64,000 bases of DNA from Phreatobacter cathodiphilus. GTDB taxonomy: Bacteria; Pseudomonadota; Alphaproteobacteria; Rhizobiales; Phreatobacteraceae. The notes under the pieces were generated by a model. It worked only from the letters and a program-made list of their open reading frames with translations. It was not told the DNA's origin and did no database searches. The position numbers and the translations under genes are program-made. Where the stretch lies: positions 124,001 to 188,000 of the forward strand of contig NZ_CP027668.1 in NCBI RefSeq assembly GCF_003008515.1. The letters run 5' to 3'. Below are positions 25,430 through 37,189 of the stretch, piece after piece (the stretch's first letter is position 1; every line of letters starts with the position of its first letter).

Positions 25430-26221
25430 ATGGGCAGGCTTCAGGGCAGGCGCACCATCGTCACCGGTGCGGCGAGTGGCATCGGCCGGGCGAGCGCCCG
25501 CCTCTTCGCCAGGGAAGGAGCCTCGGTGCTCCTGGTCGACCGCTCGGCCGAGGCGGTCGAAGCGGTGGCGGCGGAGATCCGCGCGACCGGCGCAACCGCC
25601 GTCGCCATGGCTGCCGATGCCGGCTCCGAGGCGGAGGTGAAGGCCTATGTCGCGCGCGCCGTCGCCGAGTTCGGGGGCATCGACGCCATCTATGCCAATG
25701 CCGGCATTTCCGGCGGTCTCACGCCCTTCTTCGACCTCACGGTGGAGACCTGGCAGGAGATCCTGCGGGTCAATCTCATCGGCCCCTTCCTGGCCATTCG
25801 TGAGGTCGCGCCGCTGATGATCGCGCAGGGGCATGGCGCCATCGTCTGCACGGCCTCCGTTGCGGGCCTCAAGGCCAATGCCGGCGGCGCACCCTATTCG
25901 GCCTCCAAGGCCGGCGTGATCAGCCTCGTCCAGACGGCGGCCAACGCCTTCTACGGCACCGGCGTGCGTGTCAACGCGGTCTGCCCCGGCCTCATCGAGA
26001 CCGGCATGACGGTCCCGATCTTCGACCATGCCCGCAAGCGCGGCAGCGAGGGAAAGCTCGGCCAGCTCAACCCGCTGAACCGCCCCGGTCAGCCCGAGGA
26101 GATCGCCGCCATGGCCTGTTTCCTCGCCAGCGACGAGGCGAGCTACGTCAACGGCCAGGCTTTCCCCGTCGATGGCGGCCTGTCCTCCACGCTTCCCTTC
26201 GCCGGCCAGCGCCCGCGCTGA
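25430..26221 (+). CDS. SDR-family oxidoreductase
   Basis: This 263-residue classical short-chain dehydrogenase/reductase has the cofactor motif TGAASGIGRAS (residues 12-22), the NAG-type stretch YANAGISGG, catalytic Ser in VCTASVAGLKAN and Tyr-Lys in YSASKAGV. Asp following the second strand (LLVDRSAEAV) points to NAD+ over NADP+. The C-terminus AMACFLASDEASYVNGQAFPVDGG is typical. The upstream gap is 31 bases and contains GGGAGGACCGCA before the ATG, so it is probably co-transcribed with the hydrolase. It could be a hydroxyacyl-CoA or sugar dehydrogenase; the substrate is not evident. Confidence 0.93.
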   Translation: MGRLQGRRTIVTGAASGIGRASARLFAREGASVLLVDRSAEAVEAVAAEIRATGATAVAMAADAGSEAEVKAYVARAVAEFGGIDAIYANAGISGGLTPFFDLTVETWQEILRVNLIGPFLAIREVAPLMIAQGHGAIVCTASVAGLKANAGGAPYSASKAGVISLVQTAANAFYGTGVRVNAVCPGLIETGMTVPIFDHARKRGSEGKLGQLNPLNRPGQPEEIAAMACFLASDEASYVNGQAFPVDGGLSSTLPFAGQRPR

Positions 26222-26255
26222 CCGCTCTCTTCATCGCCATGCCAGGAGTTCGCCC

Positions 26256-28328
<2,073 letters not shown>

Positions 28329-28365
28329 GGGGACGAATGTCGCGAGGCGTGAGGTGCGGCACGGG

Positions 28366-28517
28366 CCCCTCACCCTTCCCTCTCCCCGCAAGCGGGGAGA
28401 GGGGACTTTGACGTCCCGGCGGGTCTGAAACGCTTGGCCAGGCCCAGCCGGCGGAGAAGGACTCGCGACGCTGTCGCCCCCCTCTCCCCGCAAGCGGGGA
28501 GAGGGCAGGGTGAGGGG
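28366..28517. repeat. Composite palindromic repeat, family A, copy 1 (152 bp)
   Basis: The element is bounded by CCCCTCACCC and GGGTGAGGGG, and each half holds the hairpin CTCTCCCCGC-aa-GCGGGGAGAG. Between the hairpins is a 70-base unique-looking stretch. The same element recurs at 34207-34358, 46794-46948 and 59899-60051. It lies between convergent genes and fills most of the gap, so it probably serves as a bidirectional terminator. Confidence 0.9.
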
Positions 28518-28555
28518 TAACGGTCTCATCGATCGCCAGCCGTGAAGAGCTGCCG

Positions 28556-29572
28556 TCACCCCGCCGCCCGCCAGCCCGCCTTCTCCAGGATCGCCGCGAT
28601 GAGCTCCTGGCTCTTCAGCGCCTCCTCGCCGGAGACCACGGGATCGCGGCCCTCCTTGATCGCGTCGAGGAAATCCGTGATCAGCGACCTGTGCCAGTCG
28701 TGGGGGAAGTCCATCACGTTGGCGCCGCCGCCGGTCGGTCCCTCCTGGCGCACCACCACCTCCTCGCGGCCGTCGATGAAGGCGACCCGGAGATTGCCGC
28801 CGGCGAGCCAGGCCGTTCCCGCCGTCCCCATGACCTCGATGCGCTCCTCGCCGCCCGGATAGGCCGCCGTGGTCGCCTGAATGACGCCCGGCGCACCGTT
28901 GCCGAGCCGCACCAGCGCCGCGGCGAAGTCCTCCGTCTCCATGCGATGGACGGGCGTGGTCGCGGCGGTCGCGGCGGTGACCGTCATGTCGCCGACCAGC
29001 GAGCGGAACAGGTCGAGCGTGTGGATGGCCTGGGTGATCAGCACGCCGCCGCCGTCGCGGGCCATCGTGCAGCGTCCCGGCTGGTCGTAATAGGCTTGCG
29101 GCCGCCACCACGGCACGCTGCAGCTCGCCGCGCCGATGACGCCGAGGGCGCCCTCGGCGAGGAGCGTCCGCAGCCTGAGCGAAGCCGGGCGGAAGCGATG
29201 CTGCAGCGTCACGCCGAGAGTAAGGCCCGAGCCCTTCATGCCGGCGACGATGGCCCCGGCGCGGTCGAGGCTGATGTCGAGCGGCTTTTCCAGCAGCACG
29301 TGCTTGCGCCCCTTCGCCGCCTGCTTGACCAGTTCGAGGTGCGAGTTCGGCGGCGTCAGGATCCACACCGCGTCGATGTCGCGGCTGGCGAGCACGCCCT
29401 CGATGTCCGTGGTCATGGGGAAGGCGAAGCGCTGGGCGAAGGCCTTCAGCCTGTCTTCGCTGCGCGAGGCGACGATCGCCACCTCCACCCTGTCCGACAG
29501 GTCGAGGAGGCTCTTGGCATGCGGCTCCACCGCATTGCCGAGCCCGATGATCCCCACGCGGATCCGCGCCAT
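28556..29572 (-). CDS. Gfo/Idh/MocA-family oxidoreductase
   Basis: This 338-residue dehydrogenase has the family's N-terminal Rossmann fold: RVGIIGLGNAVEPHAKSL (residues 4-21), the EKPLDISLDRA motif with the conserved Lys (about 93-103), and a C-terminal alpha/beta domain with DFPHDWHRSLITDFLDAI. Such enzymes oxidise or reduce sugars, inositols or related compounds with NAD(P). The start at 29572 begins two codons before the Rossmann motif; the longer frame upstream has no match. It is divergent from the DUF3830 gene at 29724, so they share an intergenic region of 151 bases. The substrate cannot be named. Confidence 0.9.
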   Translation of the reverse strand: MARIRVGIIGLGNAVEPHAKSLLDLSDRVEVAIVASRSEDRLKAFAQRFAFPMTTDIEGVLASRDIDAVWILTPPNSHLELVKQAAKGRKHVLLEKPLDISLDRAGAIVAGMKGSGLTLGVTLQHRFRPASLRLRTLLAEGALGVIGAASCSVPWWRPQAYYDQPGRCTMARDGGGVLITQAIHTLDLFRSLVGDMTVTAATAATTPVHRMETEDFAAALVRLGNGAPGVIQATTAAYPGGEERIEVMGTAGTAWLAGGNLRVAFIDGREEVVVRQEGPTGGGANVMDFPHDWHRSLITDFLDAIKEGRDPVVSGEEALKSQELIAAILEKAGWRAAG

Positions 29573-29723
29573 GCCTTGGCCCCCCGATCTTCCGCGCCGC
29601 GTCTGTCGCGCGGCTCGATGCGAAGTCTGCGGCAATCCCGCCCCGCGGCACAACCGCCCGCTTTGCCGCTTGCCTATGCCGCGGCGGCCATGCACTTATC
29701 GCCCCGCCTTTCGGAGCCTCCCC

Positions 29724-30137
29724 ATGAAGAAACTGAAGATCACCGCCGGCCCCTACACCTTCGTCGCCAAGCTGGAGACCGAGGCCGCGCCGAAGACCTG
29801 CGCCGCCTTCGAGAAGGCGCTGCCCTTCATCTCGGAGATCATCCACGTGCGCTGGAGCGGCGAGGGCGTCTGGATGCCCCTCGGCGACCTCAACTTCGGC
29901 GTCGACTACGAGAACGCCACGAGCTATCCGGCGCCCGGCCAGATCATCCTCTATCCCGGCGGCGTGTCGGAGACCGAGATCCTCATGGCCTATGGCCCGG
30001 TCTGCTTTGCCTCCAAGGCGGGTCAGCTCGCCGGCAACCACTTCCTCACCATCGTCGAGGGGCTGGAGAACGTCCATCCGCTAGGCCGGCTGGTCCTCCT
30101 GAAGGGCGCCCACCCCATCCGCTTCGACGCGCTGTGA
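29724..30137 (+). CDS. DUF3830-family protein
   Basis: This 137-residue protein matches the DUF3830 family, a small cyclophilin-like barrel: KKLKITAGPYTFVAKLETEA at the start, EIIHVRWSGEGVWMPLGDL, and SYPAPGQIILYPGG. No enzymatic function is established for the family. Its stop codon overlaps the GTG of an Asp/Glu racemase-family gene (GTGA), so the two are translationally coupled. This pairing recurs elsewhere in my recollection and suggests joint action on a small amide or amino acid compound. It is divergent from the Gfo/Idh/MocA gene. Confidence 0.8.
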   Translation: MKKLKITAGPYTFVAKLETEAAPKTCAAFEKALPFISEIIHVRWSGEGVWMPLGDLNFGVDYENATSYPAPGQIILYPGGVSETEILMAYGPVCFASKAGQLAGNHFLTIVEGLENVHPLGRLVLLKGAHPIRFDAL

Positions 30138-30862
30138 CGGCCCCGCGCATCGCCCGCGGCGGCAAGGCGATCTACGGCGCGCCGCTCGGAATCCTCATGC
30201 TGGAGGCGCGCTTTCCCCGCATTCCCGGCGACATGGGCAACGGCACGACCTGGCCGTTCCCCGTGCTGTTCAAGGTGGTGCGCGGCGCCGATCCCGAGCG
30301 GGTCGTGCTGCAAGGGGCCCGCGGCCTCCTGCCGGACTTCATCGCCGCGGCGCGCGACCTCGTCGATCTCGGCGCCGAAGCCATCACCACCAATTGCGGC
30401 TTCCTCTCCCTCTTCCAGCGCGAACTGGCGGAGGCCGTGAACGTGCCGGTCGCCACCTCCTCGCTGATGCAGGTGCCCTGGGTGCAGGCGACCCTGCCGC
30501 CGGGCAAGCGCGTCGGCGTCATCACGGTCAGCCGCAGCTCCCTCACGCCCGCCCATCTCGATGCCGCGGGAGTGCCGCGCGACGTGCCGCTCGCCGGCAC
30601 CGAGAGCGGCCGCGAGTTCTTCCGCGTCCTCATCAAGGCCGAGAAGACCGACATGGACGTCGCCCTGGCGGAGGCCGACATCGTCGCCGCCGGCCGCGAC
30701 CTCGTGGCCCGCCATCCGGAGGTCGGCGCCATCGTGCTGGAATGCACCAACATGCCGCCCTATGCCGCCGCCCTCGCCGAGGCGGTTGGGCTGCCGGTCT
30801 ATGACATCTATTCCATGATCACCTGGTTCCATGCCGGGCTGAGGCCGCGCCGCTTCTCTTGA
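30134..30862 (+). CDS. Aspartate/glutamate racemase-superfamily protein
   Basis: This 242-residue protein belongs to the Asp/Glu racemase superfamily, which includes racemases, maleate isomerase and arylmalonate decarboxylase. The two catalytic cysteine sites are present: TTNCGFLSLFQ (first Cys, about residue 94) and VLECTNMPPYA (second Cys, about residue 205). Both cysteines favour a two-base racemase or epimerase. The N-terminus IYGAPLGILML is typical. It is coupled to the DUF3830 gene through a GTGA overlap. A TetR regulator follows after a 34-bp palindrome. The true substrate is unknown; hydantoin or dicarboxylate chemistry are options. Confidence 0.85.
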   Translation: MTAPRIARGGKAIYGAPLGILMLEARFPRIPGDMGNGTTWPFPVLFKVVRGADPERVVLQGARGLLPDFIAAARDLVDLGAEAITTNCGFLSLFQRELAEAVNVPVATSSLMQVPWVQATLPPGKRVGVITVSRSSLTPAHLDAAGVPRDVPLAGTESGREFFRVLIKAEKTDMDVALAEADIVAAGRDLVARHPEVGAIVLECTNMPPYAAALAEAVGLPVYDIYSMITWFHAGLRPRRFS

Positions 30863-30914
30863 ACCATCCCCCATCCGGCCAGACGGCGCGGTTCCCGCTT
30901 GACCGGAGGTCGAA

Positions 30915-30948
30915 CATGTTATTTGTTTGCGCGCAAGCAAATAACATG
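30915..30948. promoter_or_regulatory. 34-bp near-perfect palindrome, likely TetR operator
   Basis: The arms CATGTTATTTGTTTGCG (30915-30931) and CGCAAGCAAATAACATG (30932-30948) are inverted with one mismatch. The block is AT-rich in a GC-rich setting. It ends 17 bases before the TetR gene start, in its probable promoter. Size and place fit an autoregulatory TetR operator. Confidence 0.75.
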
Positions 30949-30964
30949 ACGGCGAGGCGACGGA

Positions 30965-31648
30965 ATGGGCGCGGCACCGCGCAAGGCGATGCGGGTGGAA
31001 GGGGAGGCGGGCGCCTCCTCCGAGCCGGTCGCCATCCGCCGCAGGCGCACCCAGGCCGAGCGGCGCGCCGAGGCTGAGAGCCGCGTCCTCGCGGCGGCCG
31101 CCGAGATCGTCGCCGACAAGGGCGTCGACGGCCTGACGCTGGCGGAAGCCGGCGAGCGCGCCGGCTACAGCCGCGGCCTCGCCGGTCACTACTTCCGCTC
31201 CAAGGACGAGCTCCTCGCCGCCATGGCGGAGGCCATCCACGACGAGTTCACCCAGCAGCGCCGCGAGCGCCTGCGGGGCACCACGGGCCTCGCCCGCCTG
31301 ATGGCGACGATCGACGCCTCCTTCGCGCGGACCTCCGTCGGCATGGTGAAGATCCGCGCCTATATCGCCGTGCTGATGGGCGCGGCGCACAAGCCGGCCC
31401 TCGCCGAGGCCGTCGCCACCTTCAACCGCGACTCGGCCACCGAATTCGGCCGCCTCATCGCCAGCGCCATCGAGGCCGGCGAGATCCGTCCCGACATCGA
31501 CGCCCGCACCCAGGCGCTCATCCTTTCCGCGGCGCTCCGCGGCATCATGGCCCAGTGGGTGCTCGATCCCGAGGGCGTCGATCTTGCCCGCATCCGCGCC
31601 GAATTCATGGGGCTCGTCTCGCACAGCCTCGCCCGACCCCCATCCTGA
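30965..31648 (+). CDS. TetR/AcrR-family transcriptional regulator
   Basis: This 227-residue regulator has a basic N-terminal tail followed by the TetR helix-turn-helix (about 48-72: [24 protein letters not shown]) and a helical ligand domain with [11 protein letters not shown]. The start at 30965 was chosen because it follows the palindrome; one at 30992 would also keep the whole helix-turn-helix. The gene for an acyl-CoA dehydrogenase starts 29 bases after its stop, with a strong AAAGGAGG, so the regulator probably controls its own operon through the upstream palindrome. TetR members of this type often sense acyl-CoA or other small catabolites; the ligand is not known. Confidence 0.9.
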   Translation: MGAAPRKAMRVEGEAGASSEPVAIRRRRTQAERRAEAESRVLAAAAEIVADKGVDGLTLAEAGERAGYSRGLAGHYFRSKDELLAAMAEAIHDEFTQQRRERLRGTTGLARLMATIDASFARTSVGMVKIRAYIAVLMGAAHKPALAEAVATFNRDSATEFGRLIASAIEAGEIRPDIDARTQALILSAALRGIMAQWVLDPEGVDLARIRAEFMGLVSHSLARPPS

Positions 31649-31677
31649 CCGCAAACGATCCACAAAGGAGGAAGTCC

Positions 31678-32913
<1,236 letters not shown>

Positions 32914-32959
32914 GGCGGGGCGGTCACCATCCCCGCGTAGCGGCCTGACGCTCCTCCGC

Positions 32960-33086
32960 GTCACCCCCGGCGAGGCCGAAGGCCGAGGGAAGGGGTCCAG
33001 TCTTTGCAGCGAAGCCTCGCGGTCTCGCGTGTCGACTCCTGGATCCCCTTCCCCTCCTTCGCTCCGCTCAGTCGGCCGGGGATGAC
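32960..33086. repeat. Intergenic palindromic repeat, family B, copy 2
   Basis: The element is bounded by GTCACCCCCGGC and GCCGGGGATGAC as in copy 1 at 21935, with inner arms GGGGTCCAG and CTGGATCCCC. It lies between the acyl-CoA dehydrogenase and SDR genes, both on the plus strand. It may weaken read-through between them. Confidence 0.8.
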
Positions 33087-33137
33087 GAACGGCTCGAGCC
33101 GGGAAGGCCGGCAAACCATAGCAAAGGAGGAAACGCC

Positions 33138-33902
33138 ATGAATCTCTTCGACATGACGGGTAAGGTCGCCGTCATCACCGGGTCCTCGCGCGGCATCGGC
33201 CGGGCCATCGCCGAGCGCATGGCCGAGCACGGCGCCAAGGTGGTCATCTCCTCGCGCAAGGCCGGCCCCTGCGAGGAGGTGGCGAACGCCATCAACGCGA
33301 AGCACGGGGCGGGAACCGCCATCGTCGTGCCGGCCAACATCTCCTCGAAGGATGATCTGCAGCGCCTCGTCGACGAGACGCGGGCCCAGCTCGGCCGCAT
33401 CGACGTGCTGGTCTGCAATGCCGCCTCCAACCCCTATTACGGGCCGATGGCCGGCATCACCGACGACGCCTTCGGCAAGATCCTCACCAACAACATCGTC
33501 GCCAACAACTGGCTGATCTCGATGGTGGTGCCGGAGATGATCGAGCGGAAAGAGGGCTCCATCATCATCGTCTCCTCCATCGGCGGCCTGCGCGGCTCGG
33601 AGGTGATCGGCGCCTATTGCATCTCCAAGGCCGCCGACATGCAGCTCGCCCGCAACCTCGCCCACGAGCACGGCCGCCACAACATCCGCGTCAACTGCAT
33701 CGCCCCCGGCCTGATCAAGACGGATTTCGCCAAGGCGCTGTGGGAGGACAAGGAGGCGCGCGAGGCCCGCGAGCGCGAGACGCCGCTGCGCCGCATCGGC
33801 GATACCGACGAGATCGCCGGCGCCGCCGTCTATCTCGGCTCCAAGGCCTCGACCTACATGACCGGCCAGTGCCTGGTGGTGGATGGCGGCGTGACGATCT
33901 GA
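33138..33902 (+). CDS. SDR-family oxidoreductase
   Basis: This 254-residue short-chain dehydrogenase has TGSSRGIGRAIAERM (residues 15-29), the CNAASNPYYG stretch, catalytic Ser in IIVSSIGGLRGS and Tyr-Lys in YCISKAADM. In this branch the Lys follows Tyr by four residues, as usual. The C-terminus is GSKASTYMTGQCLVVDGG. The ribosome binding site AAAGGAGG precedes ATG. It follows the acyl-CoA dehydrogenase gene and a family B repeat. The pairing with an ACAD10/11-like enzyme suggests a 3-hydroxyacyl-CoA or similar dehydrogenase, possibly controlled by the TetR regulator, but this is inference. Confidence 0.93.
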   Translation: MNLFDMTGKVAVITGSSRGIGRAIAERMAEHGAKVVISSRKAGPCEEVANAINAKHGAGTAIVVPANISSKDDLQRLVDETRAQLGRIDVLVCNAASNPYYGPMAGITDDAFGKILTNNIVANNWLISMVVPEMIERKEGSIIIVSSIGGLRGSEVIGAYCISKAADMQLARNLAHEHGRHNIRVNCIAPGLIKTDFAKALWEDKEAREARERETPLRRIGDTDEIAGAAVYLGSKASTYMTGQCLVVDGGVTI

Positions 33903-33947
33903 GGTTCATTGCCTTCGATGAGGAGACCGGTCGCCCTGTTCGGCGGA

Positions 33948-34164
33948 AGTGCGTCCTTCGAGGCTCGCCCGGCAAGACGCTTCGCGTTTTGCCGGCGGCT
34001 CGCACCTCAGGATGAGGGTGGGTGGTGCCTTGCACGACGCCTGACCAAGCCGAACGTTTGAGCATCCTTCTTCCCGGGGGCGAGGCTCAACCGTCCTCAT
34101 CCTGAGGTGCGAGCCCCCGGCGATGCGCCAGCATCGTCCGGAAGCGAGCCTCGAAGGACGCACT
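33948..34164. repeat. Intergenic palindromic repeat, family C (217 bp)
   Basis: The outer arms AGTGCGTCCTTCGAGGCTCGC and their inverse GCGAGCCTCGAAGGACGCACT, with inner CTCAGGATGAGG and CCTCATCCTGAGG, form a long inverted repeat. Similar sequences are widespread between genes of Hyphomicrobiales. Together with the family A element at 34207 it fills the 498-base gap between two convergent SDR genes; nothing else is seen in that gap. Confidence 0.75.
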
Positions 34165-34206
34165 TCTTGAGGGCAGGGAGGGTCAATCAAACGGGTGTCG
34201 ATCCCG

Positions 34207-34358
34207 CCCCTCACCCAACCCTCTCCCCGCATGCGGGGAGAGGGGAACGTCGACGTCGCGCCAATCCTCGACCCCGATGCCCGGCGCATCCCTCGCCCCG
34301 ACAAACGCGACGCTTATGCCCCCTCTCCCCGCATGCGGGGAGAGGGTAGGGTGAGGGG
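34207..34358. repeat. Composite palindromic repeat, family A, copy 2 (152 bp)
   Basis: Identical in length and layout to the copy at 28366: CCCCTCACCC and GGGTGAGGGG ends, and two hairpins CTCTCCCCGC-at-GCGGGGAGAG. It lies between convergent SDR genes. Confidence 0.9.
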
Positions 34359-34400
34359 CATCGGCAAACACAAGAGTGAGGCGCCGAGGATCCGACCGCC

Positions 34401-35156
34401 TCAGTAGAGCCCGCGGCCGCCGTTGATCTGCACCGTCTCGCCGGTGATGAACGCCGCCTTGTCGGAGGCGAGGAAGACCACGAGGTTGGCGACGTCCTCC
34501 GCCGTGCCCTCGCGCCGGAGCGGCGTTCCCTCCACCGCCGCCTTCCGTCCCTCCGGCGTGTTGAACTGCACGTGGAAGCGCGTGTCGATCAGCCCCGGGG
34601 CGACGCCGTTCACCCGGATTCCCAGCGGTCCGAGCTCCTTCGCCAGCGCCCGCGTATAGGTGACGATGGCGCCCTTCGACGAGGCATAGTGCAGGGCGCC
34701 GGGACCGCCGCCGTCCATCGCAGCCAGCGACGACATGGTGACGATGGCGCCCGACTTCTTCTCCGCCATGATCTTCACCGCCGCCTGGCAGGTGAGGTAG
34801 GTCGACATGACGTTGAGGTCGAAGGCGCGCTGCCACAGGTCGAGCGAGGATTCGATCGTCCCGATGCGCTGCAGGATGCCGCCGGCATTGGTGAAGACCA
34901 CGTCCACCGTGCCGAAAGCGCGCACCACGGCGGCGAAGGCCGCATCGGTCTCGTCCTGCCTGGTCAGGTCTGCCTTGATGGCGAGGGCCTGACCGCCGGC
35001 CCCGGCGATCTCCTTCTCCAGCGCGTTCGCCTCCGCGCCGCTGGAAATGTAGGTGAAGGCCACCTTGGCGCCGGCCTTGGCGAAGGCGCGGGTCGCGGCC
35101 TCCCCGATGCCCGATGCGCCGCCAGTGACCAGCGCGACCTTGCCCGTGAAATCCAT
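34401..35156 (-). CDS. SDR-family oxidoreductase linked to the TRAP operon
   Basis: This 251-residue short-chain dehydrogenase has TGGASGIGEAATRAF (10-24), FTNAGGILQ, Ser in VTMSSLAAMDGG, Tyr-Lys in YASSKGAIV and a C-terminal SDKAAFITGETVQINGGRG. It is the last gene of a minus-strand run that starts with the TRAP binding protein at 38215, and lies 51 bases after the large permease gene. That places it as a likely catabolic enzyme for the imported compound, for instance a sugar acid or hydroxy acid. A family A repeat follows its stop. Confidence 0.93.
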   Translation of the reverse strand: MDFTGKVALVTGGASGIGEAATRAFAKAGAKVAFTYISSGAEANALEKEIAGAGGQALAIKADLTRQDETDAAFAAVVRAFGTVDVVFTNAGGILQRIGTIESSLDLWQRAFDLNVMSTYLTCQAAVKIMAEKKSGAIVTMSSLAAMDGGGPGALHYASSKGAIVTYTRALAKELGPLGIRVNGVAPGLIDTRFHVQFNTPEGRKAAVEGTPLRREGTAEDVANLVVFLASDKAAFITGETVQINGGRGLY

Positions 35157-35207
35157 GATGCACTCCCTCGCGGTGGAGATGAGGGCCGCGCCCGCGCGCG
35201 GCCGCCG

Positions 35208-36527
35208 TCAGTTCAGGAACTCCGGCGACACGAGGCTCGGCAGGAACAGCGTCACCTTCGGCCAGATGATCACCAGCCCCAGCACCATGAACAGCGGGAT
35301 CAGCATGATCACCGTGTCCTTGATGGCGTCGCGCATGCGCATCCCCGCCACCGCGCAGGCGATCATCAGACAGAGCCCGTAGGGCGGCGTGACGAGGCCG
35401 AAGGCCAGCGACACGATGCCGATCATGGCGAAATGGACCGGGTCCATCTCCACCGCCTTGGCCAGCGGCTGCAGGATCGGGCCGCAGATGATGATGGCGG
35501 GAATGGCGTCGAGGAAGCAGCCCACCACGAGGAAGACGCCGGCCACGAAGAAGCCGGTGGCGATGAAGCCCATGTTCCAGGCCGAGACGCCGGTGAGGAT
35601 GGCCTCGGGGATCTTGTAGTAGGCGAGGAGCCAGCCGAAGCAGCTCGCCGTGCCGACGCAGAAGAGGATCACCCCGGTGAGTCGCCCGGTGTCGAGCAGC
35701 GCGCCGTAGAGCCCCTTGAGGTCCATCTCGCGGTAGACGACGAAAGAGAGGACGCCCGCATAGAGCACCGCGATGGCCGCCGATTCCGTCGCCGTGAACC
35801 AGCCGAAGATCTTGCCGCCGATGATGATGCCGGGGGTGAGCAGCGCCAGGAAGGAATGGGCGCAGGCGCAAATGAAGGCCCGCCACGTCTCCCGCGGATA
35901 GGTCGGGTAGCCGCGCTTCACCGCGTAGATGTGGACGGTGGCCATCTGCGCGCCGGCGATGAGGATGCCGGGGACGATGCCGGCGAGGAACAGCGCACCG
36001 ATGGACGTCGTCAGGATGCCGCCCCAGACGATCATCAGGATTGACGGCGGGACGATGACCGCGAGCACGGCCGACACCGCCGTGATCGCGACGGAGAACG
36101 AGTCGTCGTAGCCGGCGCGGCGCTGGGCCTCGATGAAGATCTTCGACTGGCTGGCTGCATCCGCCGTGGACGAGCCTGAAATGCCGGCGAAGAACAGCGA
36201 CAGCACCACGTTGATCTGGGCGAGCCCGCCCGGCCAGTGGCCGACCATGGTGCGCGAGAGCTTCAAGAGGCGGTCGGTGATGCCGCCGATGTTCATCAGG
36301 TTGGCGGTGAGCAGGAAGAACGGCACCGCCAGCAGGATGAAGGAATTGAAGGCGTTGAAGCTCTCCGACATCAGCGTGACGGTGTCGAGCCTGGGCTCGA
36401 TCATCAGGATCGGCAGGCAGGCGAGGCCGAGGGCGAAGGCCACCGGCACGCGCAGCGCGAGCAGCCCGAAGAAGGCACCGAACAGGACGAAGGCGGCCTG
36501 GCCGGCGGTGAGGACGGAGCCGCTCAT
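35208..36527 (-). CDS. TRAP transporter large permease (DctM type)
   Basis: This 439-residue integral membrane protein of the TRAP DctM family has about 12 hydrophobic helices and forms the Na+-coupled channel of the transporter. Features include the ALRVPVAFALGLACLPI opening, GISGSSTADAASQSKI (the discontinuous-helix substrate and sodium region), VPPSILMIVWG and VTPPYGLCLMI near the second repeat. It overlaps the small permease gene by four bases (ATGA), so the two are translated together. The order on the minus strand is binding protein, small permease, large permease, SDR. Confidence 0.95.
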   Translation of the reverse strand: MSGSVLTAGQAAFVLFGAFFGLLALRVPVAFALGLACLPILMIEPRLDTVTLMSESFNAFNSFILLAVPFFLLTANLMNIGGITDRLLKLSRTMVGHWPGGLAQINVVLSLFFAGISGSSTADAASQSKIFIEAQRRAGYDDSFSVAITAVSAVLAVIVPPSILMIVWGGILTTSIGALFLAGIVPGILIAGAQMATVHIYAVKRGYPTYPRETWRAFICACAHSFLALLTPGIIIGGKIFGWFTATESAAIAVLYAGVLSFVVYREMDLKGLYGALLDTGRLTGVILFCVGTASCFGWLLAYYKIPEAILTGVSAWNMGFIATGFFVAGVFLVVGCFLDAIPAIIICGPILQPLAKAVEMDPVHFAMIGIVSLAFGLVTPPYGLCLMIACAVAGMRMRDAIKDTVIMLIPLFMVLGLVIIWPKVTLFLPSLVSPEFLN

Positions 36528-37099
36528 AGGTTCAGCGTCCCTGCTTCAATGTCGTGCACGGCCGGCTTGACCGGCGGCGCCTTGCGGCCGGCGGCGATGA
36601 GCAGGTCGTCCCACATCTGTTCGCCGAGGAAGACGATCCAGGTGACGCCCATGAGCGGCCAGGGCAGGTGGATGAGCCAGAGCGGCAGGTCGGCGAGTTC
36701 GGAGGTTCGCCACCAGGCGAATTCGACGAACTTGATGCCGGCGAAGATGAAGACGCAGGCGAGGAGGAGAGTGCCGAAGCGGCCGACCAGCCGCGCCACC
36801 GCCTCGGCCCGCGGCGGCAGTTCCGGCATCACGTCGACCTCGAAATGGGTCGATTCCCGGACGCCGATCATCGCCCCGATGGAGATGGTCCAGATGAAGA
36901 GGAACCGCGCCATCTCCTCGGTCCAGATGTAGCTCGGGATCAGCGCCGTGTGCCGCGAGAAGATCTGCAGGCTGACCGGGATGATCAGGATGGCGACGGA
37001 GGCCACCACGAGATGGGACAGGAGGCTGGCATAAGCCGCCGTGAACCGCCGCCAGAGGCTCGGTGCCTCCCCTGCGGCTGGACTGTCGGACGGGGTCAT
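36524..37099 (-). CDS. TRAP transporter small permease (DctQ type)
   Basis: This 191-residue protein has four predicted membrane segments (for example LLSHLVVASVAILIIPVSLQIFSR and WIVFLG), and the DctQ family motif is seen as WTEEMARFLFIWTISIGAMIG with ESTHFEVD following. It works as the partner of the large permease, to which it is coupled by an overlap of four bases. The binding-protein gene lies 90 bases upstream. A substrate cannot be inferred from this subunit. Confidence 0.9.
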   Translation of the reverse strand: MTPSDSPAAGEAPSLWRRFTAAYASLLSHLVVASVAILIIPVSLQIFSRHTALIPSYIWTEEMARFLFIWTISIGAMIGVRESTHFEVDVMPELPPRAEAVARLVGRFGTLLLACVFIFAGIKFVEFAWWRTSELADLPLWLIHLPWPLMGVTWIVFLGEQMWDDLLIAAGRKAPPVKPAVHDIEAGTLNL

Positions 37100-37189
37100 G
37101 ATGCGCTTTCGGAACAGGCGAGGGAGCGGCGCGGCGCGCCGCGACGGGCCGGCCCGCCGCGTGGGCGGGGGCCGGCCGGCACGGGCACG

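Noticed and set aside
28366..28517. The paired hairpins as a CRISPR array
   Set aside because: Only two inverted hairpins per element, no spacer series and no cas genes.
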